Positions 1-13,726 of a stretch of DNA of 64,000 bases are shown here, piece after piece. Below the pieces are notes generated by a model, which was not told the origin of the DNA, made no database searches, and saw nothing but the letters and a program-made list of their open reading frames with translations. Made by a program: the position numbers and the translations under genes. Each line of letters starts with the position of its first letter. The stretch's first letter is position 1. Source of the stretch: Sisyra terminalis (lineage: Eukaryota > Arthropoda > Insecta > Neuroptera > Sisyridae); contig OY292274.1 of the NCBI GenBank assembly GCA_958496175.1, positions 57,980,630 through 58,044,629 of the forward strand, written 5' to 3'.

Positions 1-966
1 GCACTGTTATGTATAACTAATCTAAACTTTATCTTTAATATTACGTAAAATATCTTAGTTCATCAAATACATTAAACAAACTTGTAAAAAATATAGTTCA
101 TTTATAATATATAATGCATTTGCTAAGTACTTTATAAACAGAAAACCTTAATGAAAACTTAAAAGAAAAATTATGAAATGTAAAAGGTATCTTAATATAT
201 CAAACGGAATATTTTTATCTTCATTAACTAAGTTCTTTTTTTTACAACAAATCCGATAATATTCCCTCGTAACATCCATTTTAAAAATAGATTTGGAATT
301 TTTTCCTTCCTGAAATGTTCCTTTATCCGATTCGAGTTATTCATTAAGAATATTCTTTCAATGAATAATGGAAATAGTAAGGTGAAACATATCCTATTAA
401 GTGATTAAATATACATTTTTGATTCAAATGAAATGATCGTTAGTATATATTTATTGCAATAAAATTTGATAATATAAGTTCAATATTAAGATTTATACAA
501 AAATACTATTAAGCAGAGTAACACATAAGAGTAGCTACAGTAAAATATATTTTGAGAAACGATAAAATTTTGATGATAGAAACTTTTATTAGTTATTCAT
601 TTTTCAAGTTTATTTTAAACCAATAAAACAGTCATAATTCATATTCTGAAATCGTTTTTATCTCATAAAAAACAACCTTGCATTGAGAAGATCAGGGAAA
701 ATTATATTTGTGAATAAACTTGAAAGACTTTAGAGGTTAAATTAGTAAATGAGAATTTTATACCACGGAACTGTTCTTAAAAACTAACTTTCCTTTCTTA
801 GTATAAACTTATGTCAACGTCACCATCTCTTACTACTAATAAATTTATTTGATGGATTTTTCTTAGATTTTACATATACGCACCTAGATGTAACTTTTAA
901 AAAGAAAGAACTAGCAATGCTAGTATAATAAAGTGGTTATTATTGTTATGATCTAAAAATGAACCA
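1..966. other. AT-rich non-coding DNA
   Basis: No gene, RNA gene or repeat with recognisable ends was seen. Stops are dense in all six frames. It could be intergenic or intronic. Confidence 0.6.
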
Positions 967-1724
967 TTAAGGGGGTATTCTACTCTAGAAATTTGAAAAA
1001 ATCAAAAAAATTTTTTTCATAATCCGATAGTTTAGATATTCAAAAATATCCTCCTAAAAGGATTTTTCAAAATTCAAATTATTGCCGAAGTTATAGCGGT
1101 TTTGTTTGAAGCTGGGATGGCTGATTAAAAGAATGTAAGTAATACATACTATTCTATCAATTACGCTACCTGAAACTTAACGTAAAACTTTAAACGCGTT
1201 TTTCTCGAAACTGTCTTTTTCAAAACGATACCCACGATTTCTCAGGTTATACAGAACCGATTTACCTGAAATTTTCAGAGAGTCTTCTTTATAGACTTGT
1301 CTATGTCTGGAACTATCCCCATTCCCAAATTTTGATTTTTACTATTTTTAAAAAAATCGAAACAGTCAAAAAAAGTGGTACAAAAATTGTTTTTTTTTTT
1401 CAGGCAGTCGCCATTTCGTGAAAATTTTTTTTTCATACTTTTCCGTAGTTCCAGACATTGCGACATTACTCTAGATTAATAATCTTTTTTTTTGGGGTCA
1501 GATTACTAGGAGGGTTGAAATCGTGGGTATGGTCACGTACCAATTTTTTGAGACCCCCCACTTCATCAGCTGCTAATTTTTGATTTTTATTTTTTATTTT
1601 TTTTCTATATTCTTGAAATGTTAATAAATAACTGATAAAAAATGGATGGTAAAAATTGGCTATTTTTGATGACACTTCAAAAATTACCTGAAATTCATAC
1701 CTCTAGACTAGAATACTCCCTTAA
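967..1724. mobile_element. TTAA-flanked MITE (piggyBac-like)
   Basis: A non-autonomous DNA transposon of about 750 bp. It is bounded by imperfect terminal inverted repeats: left GGGGGTATTCTACTCTAGA, right (reverse complement) GGGAGTATTCTAGTCTAGA. TTAA lies directly outside both ends (967-970 and 1721-1724). A TTAA target duplication is the hallmark of the piggyBac superfamily, so that assignment is an inference from the target site alone. The interior has no recognisable transposase. Its two small minus-strand ORFs (1275-1466, 1466-1675) are low-complexity and look like chance. Confidence 0.72.
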
Positions 1725-4700
1725 TTTTTATTAGAGAGCAGATTTTTTTTTGAGTTTGAATAAATGGTTTAAAAAAAATATCAATTTCTTCGAAAGGAAA
1801 TTTCAAGAAATGAACTTTATTACTTAACAAAATTATTTCAAACTAAGTTTACGTCAAACGTTAGATTACGTAAACGTAAGATGGTTTGGCTCATTGAAAT
1901 ACATTCCAATTCATTTGCGTTTAATTTGGATTACCCAGTGATAATTAAAAATATAGAAAATTAGGAAAAAAATTAAATATCAATGGAAACCAAAATAGTT
2001 ATCCATCGATTTGAGGAAAAATATATTTTTTTAACAAGTTTTAAAGAATTCAAAAACGTTGAAAATTACGTATTTTAATTATTTCTCATGATTCTTGAAT
2101 CATAAAACACACATTGAAAGTCAAAAGATATGAAAGTATTCCAGCTAATGCCAAAAAAAAGCCGTATATAGATTTTATATAATACTATTACTTTTGTAGT
2201 TTTGAGAACTTTACGAGCGCTATAGATTCATATCATATTTCATACGAAATTTATGATCCAGACCAAAAACATTTAATAATAAGTATTTATGACCGTTAAA
2301 ATTTAAACTTTTTTTATATCAATTCAAAAGTATTATAATTGTTTTTACAAAAAATGTAACGTATTTTATTTTAATCAAAGTTTATTCAAAATATTGCGCA
2401 ATTAATGCTAAACGTAAAATACAAATTATAATTGAATAAATGTACGGCCGCGTGACGTAGTGATTTGTTGCCATTAAGCTAATTTAATAATTAATTTGTA
2501 ATTTGGTTTTGAACAAACGCTACAATAATGAATGCTTTATGGTATAATTTATTAAATCGAAGTAATTACTGATTTACAATTTCATTCGCTTTTTACAAAC
2601 TTTGGAAAAGCAATTATTAATGACTTGATCAGTATTAAAATGTTGTTTTAAATTAAATTTATGCAAATACTCAATTGTTGTATTAATTTTGTTATGAAAC
2701 TATTCACAACAGGTTTGTAATATACTGAATTTGGAAGTTCTTATAATTGTGAGTGAAAATTATTTTTGTTTTTGTTTTTGGTTTTATGTTTGTTTTTTAA
2801 TCCTAAACAGTTTAATAGTTGGAGAGTTTAAAAATTAATGAAAACATTTTCCAACAATTCTGGAATATATATTTTAGGGGAAAGATTAACGAAAAATAAC
2901 TTTATTCCAAAAAAATAAAAAACAAATAAAAATTATAAAGTTATTAACATAATTTAAAACTCTGTAACCAAAGCTTATAGGAGTAATTTATACACAACTT
3001 CTGTTTGAGATAATTCCAATTTATTATACAAATTGTGAAATCTAAACATGACGTTTATAAAATTTACAGGCCTAATAAAACTTCGATTAGTTATCCTGAT
3101 TTCTTAGCAAGAATATTAAAACTAAAAAAACATATAAAGCTTTCGGTGTTTTTCTTGGCATATTTCCATTTAAATATGTGAGTAAACTAGCATGATTAAA
3201 ATAATATCACTGATAATTTACGAGTAATGAAATAAATGCTCAAGTAGCACTGGCTCCGTTTAATTACCCTATTCTAATTAAATATATCGCACAAATATTA
3301 GTTCGCCCTCGTTTTAATATATCAAAGAAATGAGAAACAAAAACAATGATAATGTATTGATCAAAGAGAAAAAGGACCTGTTATAAATACGATTCTTCAA
3401 TGGCACTGATGTTTGAAAATGAGCATTATCAATTCCCTTTGCGGGGAATAAATCATTATAAAATATTTTTTATTTTGGAGTTCAGCATGAACATTATAAT
3501 CATAAAAAACGATAATTACAATGGGAAAATTGGATGCTTCATTTCCACTTTTTAATTTTTTATGAACACGTTTATTACCTTTTTTACTGATTATATGGGA
3601 GGACTCTATTGTTTAAATTTTCATTCAATCATTTCAGGAGCTAAATTAATAAAATTCAAATCAATCTCTTTCACGTTTGGCATACAAAATAATTATTATT
3701 TGCGTCATAATTTACAACCCTTATTTTGTATGTAATTTGTTGAAAATACAATGTTCGTAACATGAATTACATGGAAGTGCCTATATGTTATTATTTTTAA
3801 TTAGTAGCCATAAAGCTTTTAATAATTACAACATTATATTTAAACAACAATTTAGTGTTGAATGTTTTAATCATTGGTGTTTTGATGGAATGACACAAAA
3901 ATGCAAGTGTCAATCAATTTAAATTGCACAATTTAATGGTTGACGTACTAATTAGAAATAAAATAGAAAATTCAAAATTAGTTTCATATTTTATTTTCAT
4001 TCATCAGGAATTTTATAAAAGTAAAACTTTTAGCGATCGTTAATTTTAGTTTTTCACATCCTAAATTTTATAACTATTCCAGGATTTTTTTGTTCTTTAT
4101 CATATTGCAAAATAAAGTAAAGAAGAATAATGTTTAATTTTTGGGAAACTTTTGGGTACTTTGTTGGTCGAATGTTTGCCATGGTTTTATTAACACTTTC
4201 TCCCTTAACTTCTTATTGTTTAGTTTAAAGTTTTTACTATTGTTGGTTGGTAAAAATTTCAGAATTGAAAGTTATCGAATTTGATCTAAAAAAAACTCAT
4301 TTGGCATTAATGAAGATCAAATGCACTTGAATAAATATTGAAAATGTTTTCGGTAGTTACTTTGTGTTACTATTCTAGGAAATTTGAATAGCATGCAATA
4401 CCAAATTGGGTTTTCTTCGGGCATTGGTCTAGCCATTTCAAAATAAATTTCAGAATTAAAAATATTTTTTTAATCTTTTACGAGTTATCAATTTGCGTCG
4501 ATAAATGATACTTGAATGTCCATAGGTTTAAAAACGATATTACTTTCCGGTCCTTTTACAGTGAACCTTTAGTAATAATAATAATAATGAGCAATATACC
4601 TATTTTTTACCTATATACCTATTTACCTATTTTGGATCAAAAACTCAATAAATATTTGAAAATTTTACGCTTTTCTGATACATTATGCGCTGCTCTGTTT

Positions 4701-4933
4701 TATGATTTTTTTATTATTTTTTTTTATTTTTTGACTAATTTTAATGAAATATTTTATATATTTTTAAGAACTAACAAATAAAAGCAATAATACTAAAGTT
4801 CAGTCCAAAATTAACGATGCATAATTAAGTTTTTTACTGAATGCAAGAATTGTCAGCAAGAATAATATAGCTGTTAATTTCTAACTTTACCTAAAAGAAT
4901 CTATGAAATATTCTTTTAAAAATGCAAAAAAAA
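1725..4933. other. AT-rich non-coding DNA
   Basis: No supported gene. Short runs such as (TAA)n near 4576-4590 occur. Around 2440-2500 a patch containing GGCCGCG next to ATTA-type motifs stands out from the AT-rich background, but nothing assigns a function. Confidence 0.55.
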
Positions 4934-4965
4934 ATTAGTGTAGTCCGGATTATCCCATTACACTG
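4934..4965 (-). mobile_element. Tigger/pogo-like terminal repeat remnant
   Basis: Read on the minus strand this begins CAGTGTAATGGGATAATCCG. That resembles the terminal inverted repeats of Tigger/pogo-type elements (CAGT followed by GATAATCCGGA) and the ends of the element at 41889-43644. No partner terminus was found nearby, so this is probably a solo or decayed end. Confidence 0.35.
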
Positions 4966-7900
4966 TGTAATTTTTTAGAGAAAAAATAATATTAATTTTC
5001 CCTATAGAAATCAATTTACAATTAGTCATCTGAGTTATTTCAAATTAAAAGTTATAATCATGATCAATAAGACTGTTATTTTTTGAGTAAAGGCATTATA
5101 AACTTTCATGATAAGTCCAAATTTCAGTCAAAATGGTTTATTCATTACAAAGAAAATTTTTTCTGCGATTTACTCCCTAATAAAAAAATCGTTTTAGTAC
5201 CTACATACCCTCCAAAAATGGTCGAAATACCATCTGGAACCGATTCTTCATTGTTATCATCCTCTGGTCTTTTCATCATTTTTTGCTTTAGTAAACATTT
5301 TTGAACTATCGGAAAACTTTAACTATACATTGCTCCAAATTTCAGATATGATTGATTAATTGATTGCAAAAATAAAGTTTTCCTAACAAAATTTTTATAA
5401 ATCCATATACAATGACAGATGTTTTTTTTTAAAAAGGAATTTTTTTTTTTATTTTCCAGCCTAGTAAATATTTTTTAAGCCATCAGAAAGTAATTCACTG
5501 GATTTTGCTACACATTGCAATTATAGTTTGATTGTTAGGAAAAAAAAGTTTTTCTTAACCGTATTAGGTATATAACTCAGTACTGAAATGATAAATGAAA
5601 AGCTTAGTTTTATATACAATCAACATAATTAACCTATATTCCATAGACGAAAACAATTAGAATAATTTTTAAGGTATAGATTTTCAAGGTGTAAAATGTA
5701 AAAAATTGTGTAAATTATTTTTGTGTTAATGACAACAATAGTCTGTTTATATCTCGGCTTCAATAAATGAACTGTGACGTCACAGAAGACACATAAGATC
5801 ACGCATCGTTTTCGAATTTTCATTTGCTTATTTAAATTAAAACTTTTTTCTCTGCCAAAACATAAATTTTTTAAAACTAAAAATTAGGTTTTCCTCGGTT
5901 TAGTAATGTCCTTAATCGATTAAAAATAAATTTGTATTAGGTAAAATGTCAGTATTATTAGGTATTACCAGGTATTAGGTATTATTATTAGGTATTAGTA
6001 TTATCAGGTAATTAAATTTTGAATCTGTTCTTCATATAAATTTTAATCATAATATTGCCTTAAAGTGTTTTCTTTTTACTTGCATAAATATTTTCATTCC
6101 TCAGTTGTAAAGTTGTTTAAGTTGTCTATAAGTTACAATAAGCTGGTAATCAAAATCGTTTGAAATTGAACAAGAAGTTGAACTTTTGTTATACTAAACA
6201 ATCCAATACAAACGGATATCTATAGATACATTAATTTATAATTAAAATAACGGTTCATAATTGTATTCAAGAAATTTTAATCACAAAGACAAATCTCTCA
6301 TCAAAGATATCTATATAACAACCAAATTTCTCAATCTTCACCCTATTATTTGAGATTAGCTAAACTAGAGACGATATCAAAACAAGTACCGTTAACTTTG
6401 TCAATTATTGAGATTGTTTCGCCTTTAGAAAACTGAACTGCCATGATAACATTGAATCTCAGGAGACTTTTATTAAAGTTAACGAGTCTTATCTTACAAA
6501 TATTTGAATGCGTACTCTTTTTTTACCTTTTTGAAATACTGCAGTGCATATTATTTTGTTAGAATAGAAAAAAACAACATTTGAAATTGTAATATTCGCT
6601 GTTATATTCTTGACGTTATGAGAAATTTTAAATTGTTAAACAGCTCAACTTTTGAGATGGTTTATATAATACAAATGATATACAAATGTTTAATGTGCAT
6701 TTATGAAATACGCATGCATGCATAACGTTACAGTTTTGCATTTCGTTGTTCAATGAATATTCTATTTCGGAAACTTTCAGTTATTGTTACATTCGAACAA
6801 TAACATCATCTGTTGTAATAAAGCATTACTGAAATACATAAAGTAAAATCGCTTGAAATGTTCGAGAATGTATATGATGGTTTCAAGTAGGCACTCCGAT
6901 TATTACAAAATAACTGCAGGTATTCATCAAATCCATGTTAAATTATTTCGCTTCACTCAATCGATATTTATTTACTCAATTCAGGGGTTTAGACTCGCGT
7001 TTTTTACAATATACTGCAGCAATTTATGAAATCTATACAGCAATATCAATCAACTTCAGGTATTTTCCATTGCAATAATACAAAGTGATTTCTTAAAAAA
7101 TGAAAAGAATATAGCTAAGCCATTATTAAAGATTAAAAGTAAATCATTGTGAAGGTATAATATTTGGACCAACAGTTTTAATAACATTTTATAAGTTGGT
7201 AAAAATATTTATAATTATAATTGGTACCCTCAACTTTGTTTGATGACAATACAAACAGAAAATTAAAAAATTGTGAGTAGAAATTAAGAAAATAGTTCAA
7301 TTCCTCATTTCATTCAGTTTTAACGAAATTTCAGAAAAAATAACTTAAATATTATATTTAATAAGCCGATTATTAAAAAATATGTTTTATAATTGATTGG
7401 AAAATATATTTAGCTTTTTGAAAAACAGTTTTTATTCTAACCATTACAGAGCACAATTTAAGAAGGTGAATAATTCACTAGGCTTTTATTAATTCACTAG
7501 ATATTAATTGTAGCGATTTATACAAATCATTGGTGCAAATATTAGGTGAACCGAAAAGTAATTTTGTTTTTGAACCTATAATCCTTCAATTGCCCTTTAT
7601 CTGCTTATTAAATATTTCAAAGCCGTACGTAAGGCATTTTTTAATTAGAGTGACTTATTAACTTTAAAGTTAATTATTAAATTTAAAATTAATTATAATT
7701 TATTTAAGTATGCTCTTCGAGTTTCACAGAGTTGCAACACAAAGTTGTTACTAAAATATATTCGATATTTATTTAAGTGTATTAGAAATTCATTGATGTC
7801 AAATTAGTTTTTTTTAAGTTCAAATTCGATAATTTTCAGTTCTCCAACTGGTATCAAGGCAGAATAGCGAAAAAAAATTAACCAATAACAAAGTATTTAA

Positions 7901-8235
7901 GGGAGGAAATGGTGCCAAATGTAGGCCAGAAAGTCAAAGAGCTATCAAATAATCCTAATCAACTCTGGTCGACAAGTCTAATATCCAAAAGTGCCCAAGA
8001 ACAGTTAACATAGATAATTTTAAACTGCAACACGCCAATGCAAGACTTCTCTGCAGAAGAAAAGCCCTAAAAAAACTAATTAATTAAGGATAATATTGTT
8101 GCCGTACCCATTATAATCGTTCAAAGTTATTCCATCGGATTTCTATTTATTTCAATCGTCACAACAATTACTAAGTGGTTACAAAAATAAAAACTAAAGT
8201 GATGTTCAAAATATTGTTTGATATTTTCAAGAGAG
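4966..8235. other. AT-rich non-coding DNA
   Basis: No supported gene. The 14-bp palindrome CTGTGACGTCACAG near 5770 contains a CRE-type core, and a short tandem repeat lies at 5936-6005. At 7915-8095 the base composition is less AT-rich and short frames look protein-like, but they do not join into one frame and match no family I recognise. Confidence 0.5.
5936..6005. repeat. Short imperfect tandem repeat ATTAGGTATTA
   Basis: Four to five imperfect copies of a unit close to ATTAGGTATTA are separated by ATT-rich spacers. This is probably replication slippage. Confidence 0.6.
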
Positions 8236-8484
8236 AATTTAAGGGGAGCACGGGGGCACGGGTATTTTTGTGTACTCTAGAAATTTTATGACAGTACATA
8301 CTTAGAAACAAATCAAATTATTAGAATTGTTAAAATATATGAATAAAATAACAAAAATAACATAAGTGAAACTCTAGTCTATTTCTGGCTGGAATTGCGA
8401 ATTATTCCGTTGCATCTCTTTCACGCACTTGCAAATGAAAGAATAAATTGCCCCCCCCATAAAAATATCCTGAATCCGCCCTTG
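8236..8484 (-). mobile_element. hAT-like non-autonomous fragment
   Basis: On the minus strand the left end reads CAAGGGCGGATTCAGGAT followed by a T-rich stretch and a run of eight G. The other end is C-rich (GTGCCCCCGTGCTCCCCTT). This G-run then C-run layout with a CAGGGGCGGAT-like start is typical of hAT-type MITEs in animals. No exact 8-bp target duplication is visible (GAGAATTT versus AATATTTT), so the ends are tentative. Confidence 0.4.
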
Positions 8485-9199
8485 AATATTTTCCTCAGCA
8501 ATCAATTGGTTTTTACTAATTTGCAGACTAGATGTAAAAACGTTGATACTATTGAAGTTGATTATATCATTGATTTAAAATCAAAAGTTATAACAAAATT
8601 TTATGTTTTAATTGTATTTTAAAAATGAATTTACCTTCCGGTGCACCTAATATTAATTTCAATTCCTTCCATGAATGTAACTTCTCACTTTTTATTCAAG
8701 CCACCTAATATAAACTCTGTTTCCCCTATTAAATTTCATCAAAACTTGTTTTGAAACTTTGTTGGTAACCATCTAACTATAGAATTACTTTGGTTTTATT
8801 AATTTTTTTCTAAAAACAATATCAGGAAAGAGGATTATAAACATTTTTCATAGTTCATTTGTTATATTAATGGAAGGGTTTTCTGAAGAGTGTGAAATTG
8901 ATTTATGGGTAGGCAGCTTGAATTATGTTTATATAAGCACTATTGTGAAAAACTGTAATTGCGTAATAGCTTTTGCATTTCCTTACACTCTTACTCATGC
9001 TCATAATAAAACAAAAAATGAATGCAACAATTACTTTTGTAAAGGGGTAAAGGGTCCTTTTGTAAAGGAGTCCTTTTTCACACTAGTTGAGCAAATTATT
9101 ATTCGCTGTAATATACACTTAAATAATACTTCATTTAACATAAAGTGCTTTTAAACATTAAGGAACTATTCTTTTTACAAAAATTTGGATTTAAATTTA

Positions 9200-9201
<2 letters not shown>
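8485..9201. other. AT-rich non-coding DNA
   Basis: The stretch contains a 94-codon open frame (8870-9154). Its composition is low-complexity, it has no recognisable domain, and no splice signals frame it, so I treat it as chance. Confidence 0.5.

Positions 9202-9251
<50 letters not shown>
9202..9251. repeat. (TA)n microsatellite
   Basis: About 25 uninterrupted TA/AT dinucleotides. Length is likely to vary between individuals and assemblies. Confidence 0.97.
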
Positions 9252-9256
<5 letters not shown>

Positions 9257-10274
9257 GTCACAGTTGTCACAATGTGTTGTACTATTTACCATATTGGCCA
9301 CATTTTGTAACCAGAATAATTTCACAAATAAGAGTGTAGAAATAAAGCGAAGGTCAAAGTTTGAAATTTCCTTAAAGTAACAATCTTTTGATAATCATAT
9401 GAAAACATTTTATTTGTATAAAAAAAATTTCTGTTACTCTTCTCGTTAAAATCATATTTAAAAGTATGCAATCAGTAAAGAGTTTGTATTTCTGAATAAT
9501 TCTCAAAAAAAAAAATAATTTAAATGAAACACATTAAGAATACAGAAGTTTTCAAAGCAGTTTCGTTTTCGCATTCACTTTTCATTCAATTTACGTTAAA
9601 TTTTCTGTTATGCAATAAACATAAAACTGTACTACTTAAGTTGGTAATAAAATGTTCCTGAATGAATTTTTATACTTTACCATAGTACTAAAATGGAAAT
9701 AAGCCCATAAAACTCCATGAATAGGTCATTCAATCAATTTAAATTCGTACGCATAAAAAAATAATTGCACCGAAAAGTTTATAGAAAATATTAATTATTT
9801 GCAGGCCTGAAGAAACACATCATCGGCCCATATTCTACAGCATATGGAAAAACAAATTCTCAAATTGGTTTTCAATACAACCCAGAGGATTATCTGCCTC
9901 TATTCTTTTCAAGTTACGAATATCTTTTTTCCCGTTTTATGGCAAACTATGGCAGATTTTATTGCATTTTATTTCCTCTATCTTTTCCAAATTGAAAACT
10001 AAGGCTTTAGATTTCAGAAAAACAAATGAAACATTTTTTTTTTTTTTTTTTTGGAAAATTAAGTTGGGAATATCAACATTTCAAAGGATATTAGAGTTGA
10101 ATTGGAGTTTCGATGCAAATCGATAGAAAAAAAAATATTTAAAAACAATGATTCACGAAATTTTAAAAGAATATCAATACTCAAGTTTCACTTCTAAAAT
10201 ATAAAAGTTATATTAAATGACTTCAATTTAATTTCTAATAATTTTAAATAGAAAAATACATTTTTCCCTAAGAT
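9252..10274. other. AT-rich non-coding DNA
   Basis: No gene supported. It contains an 18-nt poly(T) tract near 10034-10052. Confidence 0.55.
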
Positions 10275-10703
10275 CTCAATCGATAATTCAATCGTAATCA
10301 ACATGGTTGGCATTAAGATTTTTGATTTTCAGAAATTTAATAACAATTCACTTACTTGAATAATAGAATTATTATCTTGATTAATTGGGCACTATTTAAA
10401 TTATCACTGAGAAAACTTTTTGGCTTTTAATCAAATTAAATCAATTAATAAAGAACTAATAATGTATGAATAAGCCAAGTAATGCACTAATATCTGATAA
10501 CATAATGACAAAACACATACGTCAATAAACAGGGCTATCAGCCAATGGGATTGCGAGATTTGAGGATGTTCATTTGTTTTGATTGTTGAAATTTTGAAAT
10601 TTTAACACAGCAACTCCCACCTCCATAACAATTCCATATACAATACATGTACAATATACAATGTATGTAATATGCGTAACCAAGATTAATTGCATTGAGC
10701 TCG
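10275..10703 (-). repeat. Dispersed promoter-like module, copy 1
   Basis: About 430 bp whose reverse complement matches 62929-63357 along its whole length, with many substitutions and small indels. Read on the minus strand it runs from a mixed-composition start, through a stretch with an ATTGGC (CCAAT-box-like) motif and a conserved ACAAATGAACATC block, and ends in CAAGTAAGTGAA. That last motif is a good 5' splice donor and is kept in both copies. It could be a duplicated promoter plus first exon of a gene family, or the 5' end of an unidentified mobile element. No open reading frame of note lies inside. Confidence 0.6.
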
Positions 10704-11513
10704 GAAGTGGTTTTCATTTTTCAATTTTTCACTACTTGGTACTCTTTGAAATAATAACCTTTTATATAAAAACTATATTAAAATGTAAAAAAGCGGCCCT
10801 AAAATTGCTTCAGGAGTTAAAAATTATTTTTTCAAAAGAAATATATTTTTTTAATTAATTTTAGGGAGTACAATAGTTGTTAATTTTTTTATAAAAAAGA
10901 CAATATAAACCCTTACATCATAATAAAATTTTAGATCAAACGAGTAACAAAATTATAAGAAAACAAATATTTTCTGTTTTTTCTCTTTTTTTTTGGCAAA
11001 AATCAATTGAGATAGAAATCAGAAACTTTTTGGATCTTAGTATTATATTAGTTCAAACATTATCGGCTAAAAGTGAAAAGCAGCTATCTTCTTGTTAGGG
11101 CTTCCATTTTCTTAAGATATTATAGTCGATGTACGTTATTGTGATAATTCTGTGTATTTTATTATTTAAATAATTTAAAAACATGTTATTTGTGATAAAA
11201 ATAAAATTAAAACAATCAAAAGTAGCTAAAATGGATTCGACAATGTCAATTTTGGTTCTATATTGTACAACAATAATTGTGCATTTTTAATTAAGTATTT
11301 AAATTAATAATTACACTGATAAAGTGATAAGTACATCAATAAACATGTCTTAACAACAACTTTTCCGTTAATATCCAACGATAAAGAAGTACAAGTTTAA
11401 AGCATGGTTCCTTACGACACAGGAAGAGATATCGAAATATCTGAAGAATTACCAACAAAGTTTACAAATCGAAAAAAGCGATTAGTAGTCAAGAAATTAC
11501 AGTGGTTTGCTAT
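10704..11513. other. AT-rich non-coding DNA
   Basis: Nothing recognisable. A 65-codon open frame at 10661-10858 overlaps the repeat end and has no protein-like features. Confidence 0.55.
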
Positions 11514-11668
11514 CAAGATTTATAAATTACACAGGTCGCCCCATTAGAAAAAAAAATATGATGTCATACGAAGAATTTTGAAATTGGAATTAGTCTGAAG
11601 ATATGCACGAATTTCTTCTGGATACATCACGTAGCGCATGAGGCCACCTGTGTATTTTATAAACCTTG
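11514..11668. mobile_element. Small MITE, about 155 bp
   Basis: The ends form an inverted repeat: left CAAGATTTATAAATTACACA, right (reverse complement) CAAGGTTTATAAAATACACA, followed by GGT(C/G)GCC(C/T)CAT. A second inverted pair (GATGTCATAC / GATGTATCC) lies inside. An 11-bp near-direct repeat (TGGTTTGCTAT / TGGTTTCCTAT) touches the ends and may be the target duplication. The superfamily is not assigned. Confidence 0.6.
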
Positions 11669-12215
11669 GTTTCCTATAACAAACAACTAAGGGAACAAAG
11701 GAACAAGGGAAGATGTATTATGGACGAAAAAATTAGATAGAGTTTAGAATTATGAAAATATTAAGCTGTCCCGTGTTATGAAAACCAGATGCAAATTTTA
11801 GAATACAAAATTTCTGAAATACACTTCCGTTATTGAAGAAATAGTTATAACAAAAGATGTTTCAAGATTTTTAGAATCTGATACGAGGAGAAAAAAATTG
11901 TGTCCATAATTTAGTAACCTGTTCATCAATTGTAGGAAGAACTACACCACAAAGTGAATCAAGAAGAGCTCAATGTCTATATTACTACTTAAAAGTTGAT
12001 GATTTACTGATAAGGGTATGTAGGAATATGTTTTTAAATAATATAGAAATCGGTTGATAAATCCTACTTAATTAGAAAACCTCATAGTTTTGAAAAATAT
12101 TACCTGAACCTAATCGTTCAAAGCTTTTTTTTTAAAAAATGCAAAGAGCTTAAAAGATTTTTCGTTTCCTTACCGACGATGGAATCTCAGTACTACCGTG
12201 CGATAACTAATAAAA
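11669..12215. other. AT-rich non-coding DNA
   Basis: No gene or repeat with recognisable ends. Confidence 0.55.
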
Positions 12216-13398
12216 GAGCAATATCACGTCAAGTGGACCCCCCATTTTCCACTTGATAATAAAAATTAAGTCCATGTATTTTTTTTATAAGTAGTTAGTA
12301 TGAAAAATTGATCCCCCAAACGATTTTGAAAAATTTTAATTTTAACAAAAGATTTTTTTACAATGAAAATTGTAAGTACTTTTAATAAAAAATTCGATTT
12401 TAAATCAACCGTTAATGATAAATTAATTAAATTTTTAGGATTTTCTGTCAAATATATACATTTTAAGAAAACATTAATAATTAAAAATTATTTGTTTTTT
12501 ATCGTATTGTTAATTTACTTTTAAGTTAACAAATGAAAATTGCATTGATTTCTCGGTCAAAATTTGAAGTTTTTTTTTTATCAGTCACATGTGTTATTTA
12601 TCTAAGCTTAAGATTCCGGAAGAAAATTTCACTGCTCGCGATTAGTTTAAACAATATGAATTAATTTATCACAACGCGCCGGGCGGCAAGCGCTGTCAGA
12701 ACATCGCGCATCCCAGCGTCAGACTACATTACAGCTTCGATTAATTATAATTGCAAATAACAATTAAAAATAAAATTATCTAACGAATTTTTATTATTAT
12801 TATTATTTTTATTACTTTTGATATTAGAGAAATGTTATCCTTGTAAAAATGTTATAAACAATACAATAATATCATTTTCTATTATTACATTGAACAGCGA
12901 AAATTAATGAATAATCAATGACAGCGCTTGCCGCCCAGCGCGCTGTGATAAATAAATTCATATTGTTTAAACTAATCGCGAGCAGTGAAATTTTCTTCCG
13001 GAATCTTAAGCTTAGATAAATAACGCATGTGACTGATAAAAAAAAAATTCAAATTTTGACCGAGAAATCAATGAAATTTTCATTTGTTAACTTAAAAGTA
13101 AATTAACAATATGATAAAAAACAAATAATTTTTAGTTATTAATGTTTTCTTAAAAAATATATATTTGACAGTAAATCCTGAAATTTTCATTAATTTATAA
13201 TTAACGGTTGATTTAAAATCGAATTTTTAATTAAAAGTAACTACAATTTTCATTGTAAGAAATCTTTTGTTAAAATTAAAATTTTTCAAAATCGTTTGGG
13301 GGATCAATTTTTCATAGTAACTACTTATAAAAAAAATTATGGACTTAATTTTTATGATCAAGTGGAAAATGGAGGGTCCACTTGATGTGATTTTGCTC
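12216..13398. mobile_element. Foldback element with ~490-bp terminal inverted repeats
   Basis: The left arm (12216 to about 12710) and right arm (about 12915-13398) are reverse complements of each other with scattered differences, around a loop of roughly 200 bp. The ends read GAGCAA(T/A)ATCAC(G/A)TCAAG. Just inside each end is a second palindrome (TCAAGTGGA ... TCCACTTGA). The inner edges of the arms are unusually GC-rich (GGGCGGCAAGCGCTGTCA). No transposase and no clear target duplication were seen. It is a MITE-like foldback element of unassigned superfamily. The small ORF at 12266-12451 lies in an arm and is not a gene. Confidence 0.82.
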
Positions 13399-13502
13399 AA
13401 AACAAATCTATTAGGTACTGGAATGGTCCTTTAAGTAACAACTATATGAATTTTATTTTCTTTACTTTATTAATGTTTAATGTAATTGATATTATGTTAT
13501 TT

Positions 13503-13726
13503 TTGTTTAATGTCTCTTTTAGAACCGTTAAATAAGACAACGTTTCATTCTCTATTTTGTTTTTATTTTAATTTACGGATAAATCGGCCCATAATGAAAA
13601 CTTAGTCAGAAAAGAGATAATTATACCATAATTGAATTGAATTAGCAAAAAAATCGCGGATAAAATAAAAACAAAGTAGAAAATATATAGTTGCCGGATT
13701 TGATGGTTCTACAGGGACATGAAACT
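13503..13726 (-). mobile_element. Decayed MITE related to the one at 40067
   Basis: Terminal inverted repeats AGAACC(G/A)T(T/C)AAAT lie about 13520 and 13710. The interior, reverse complemented, aligns with 40120-40240, including ATGGTATAAT and TTTTCATTATGG. Outer boundaries are uncertain by several bases and no target duplication remains. Confidence 0.55.

Noticed and set aside
5763..5780. CTGTGACGTCACAG palindrome as a CREB-type promoter element
   Set aside because: A single site with no promoter or transcript context; kept only as a note.
7915..8095. Less AT-rich stretch with short protein-like frames (for example CPRTVNIDNFKLQHANARLL)
   Set aside because: The pieces lie in different frames, with no splice signals and no family recognised. 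It may be an old transposon fragment.
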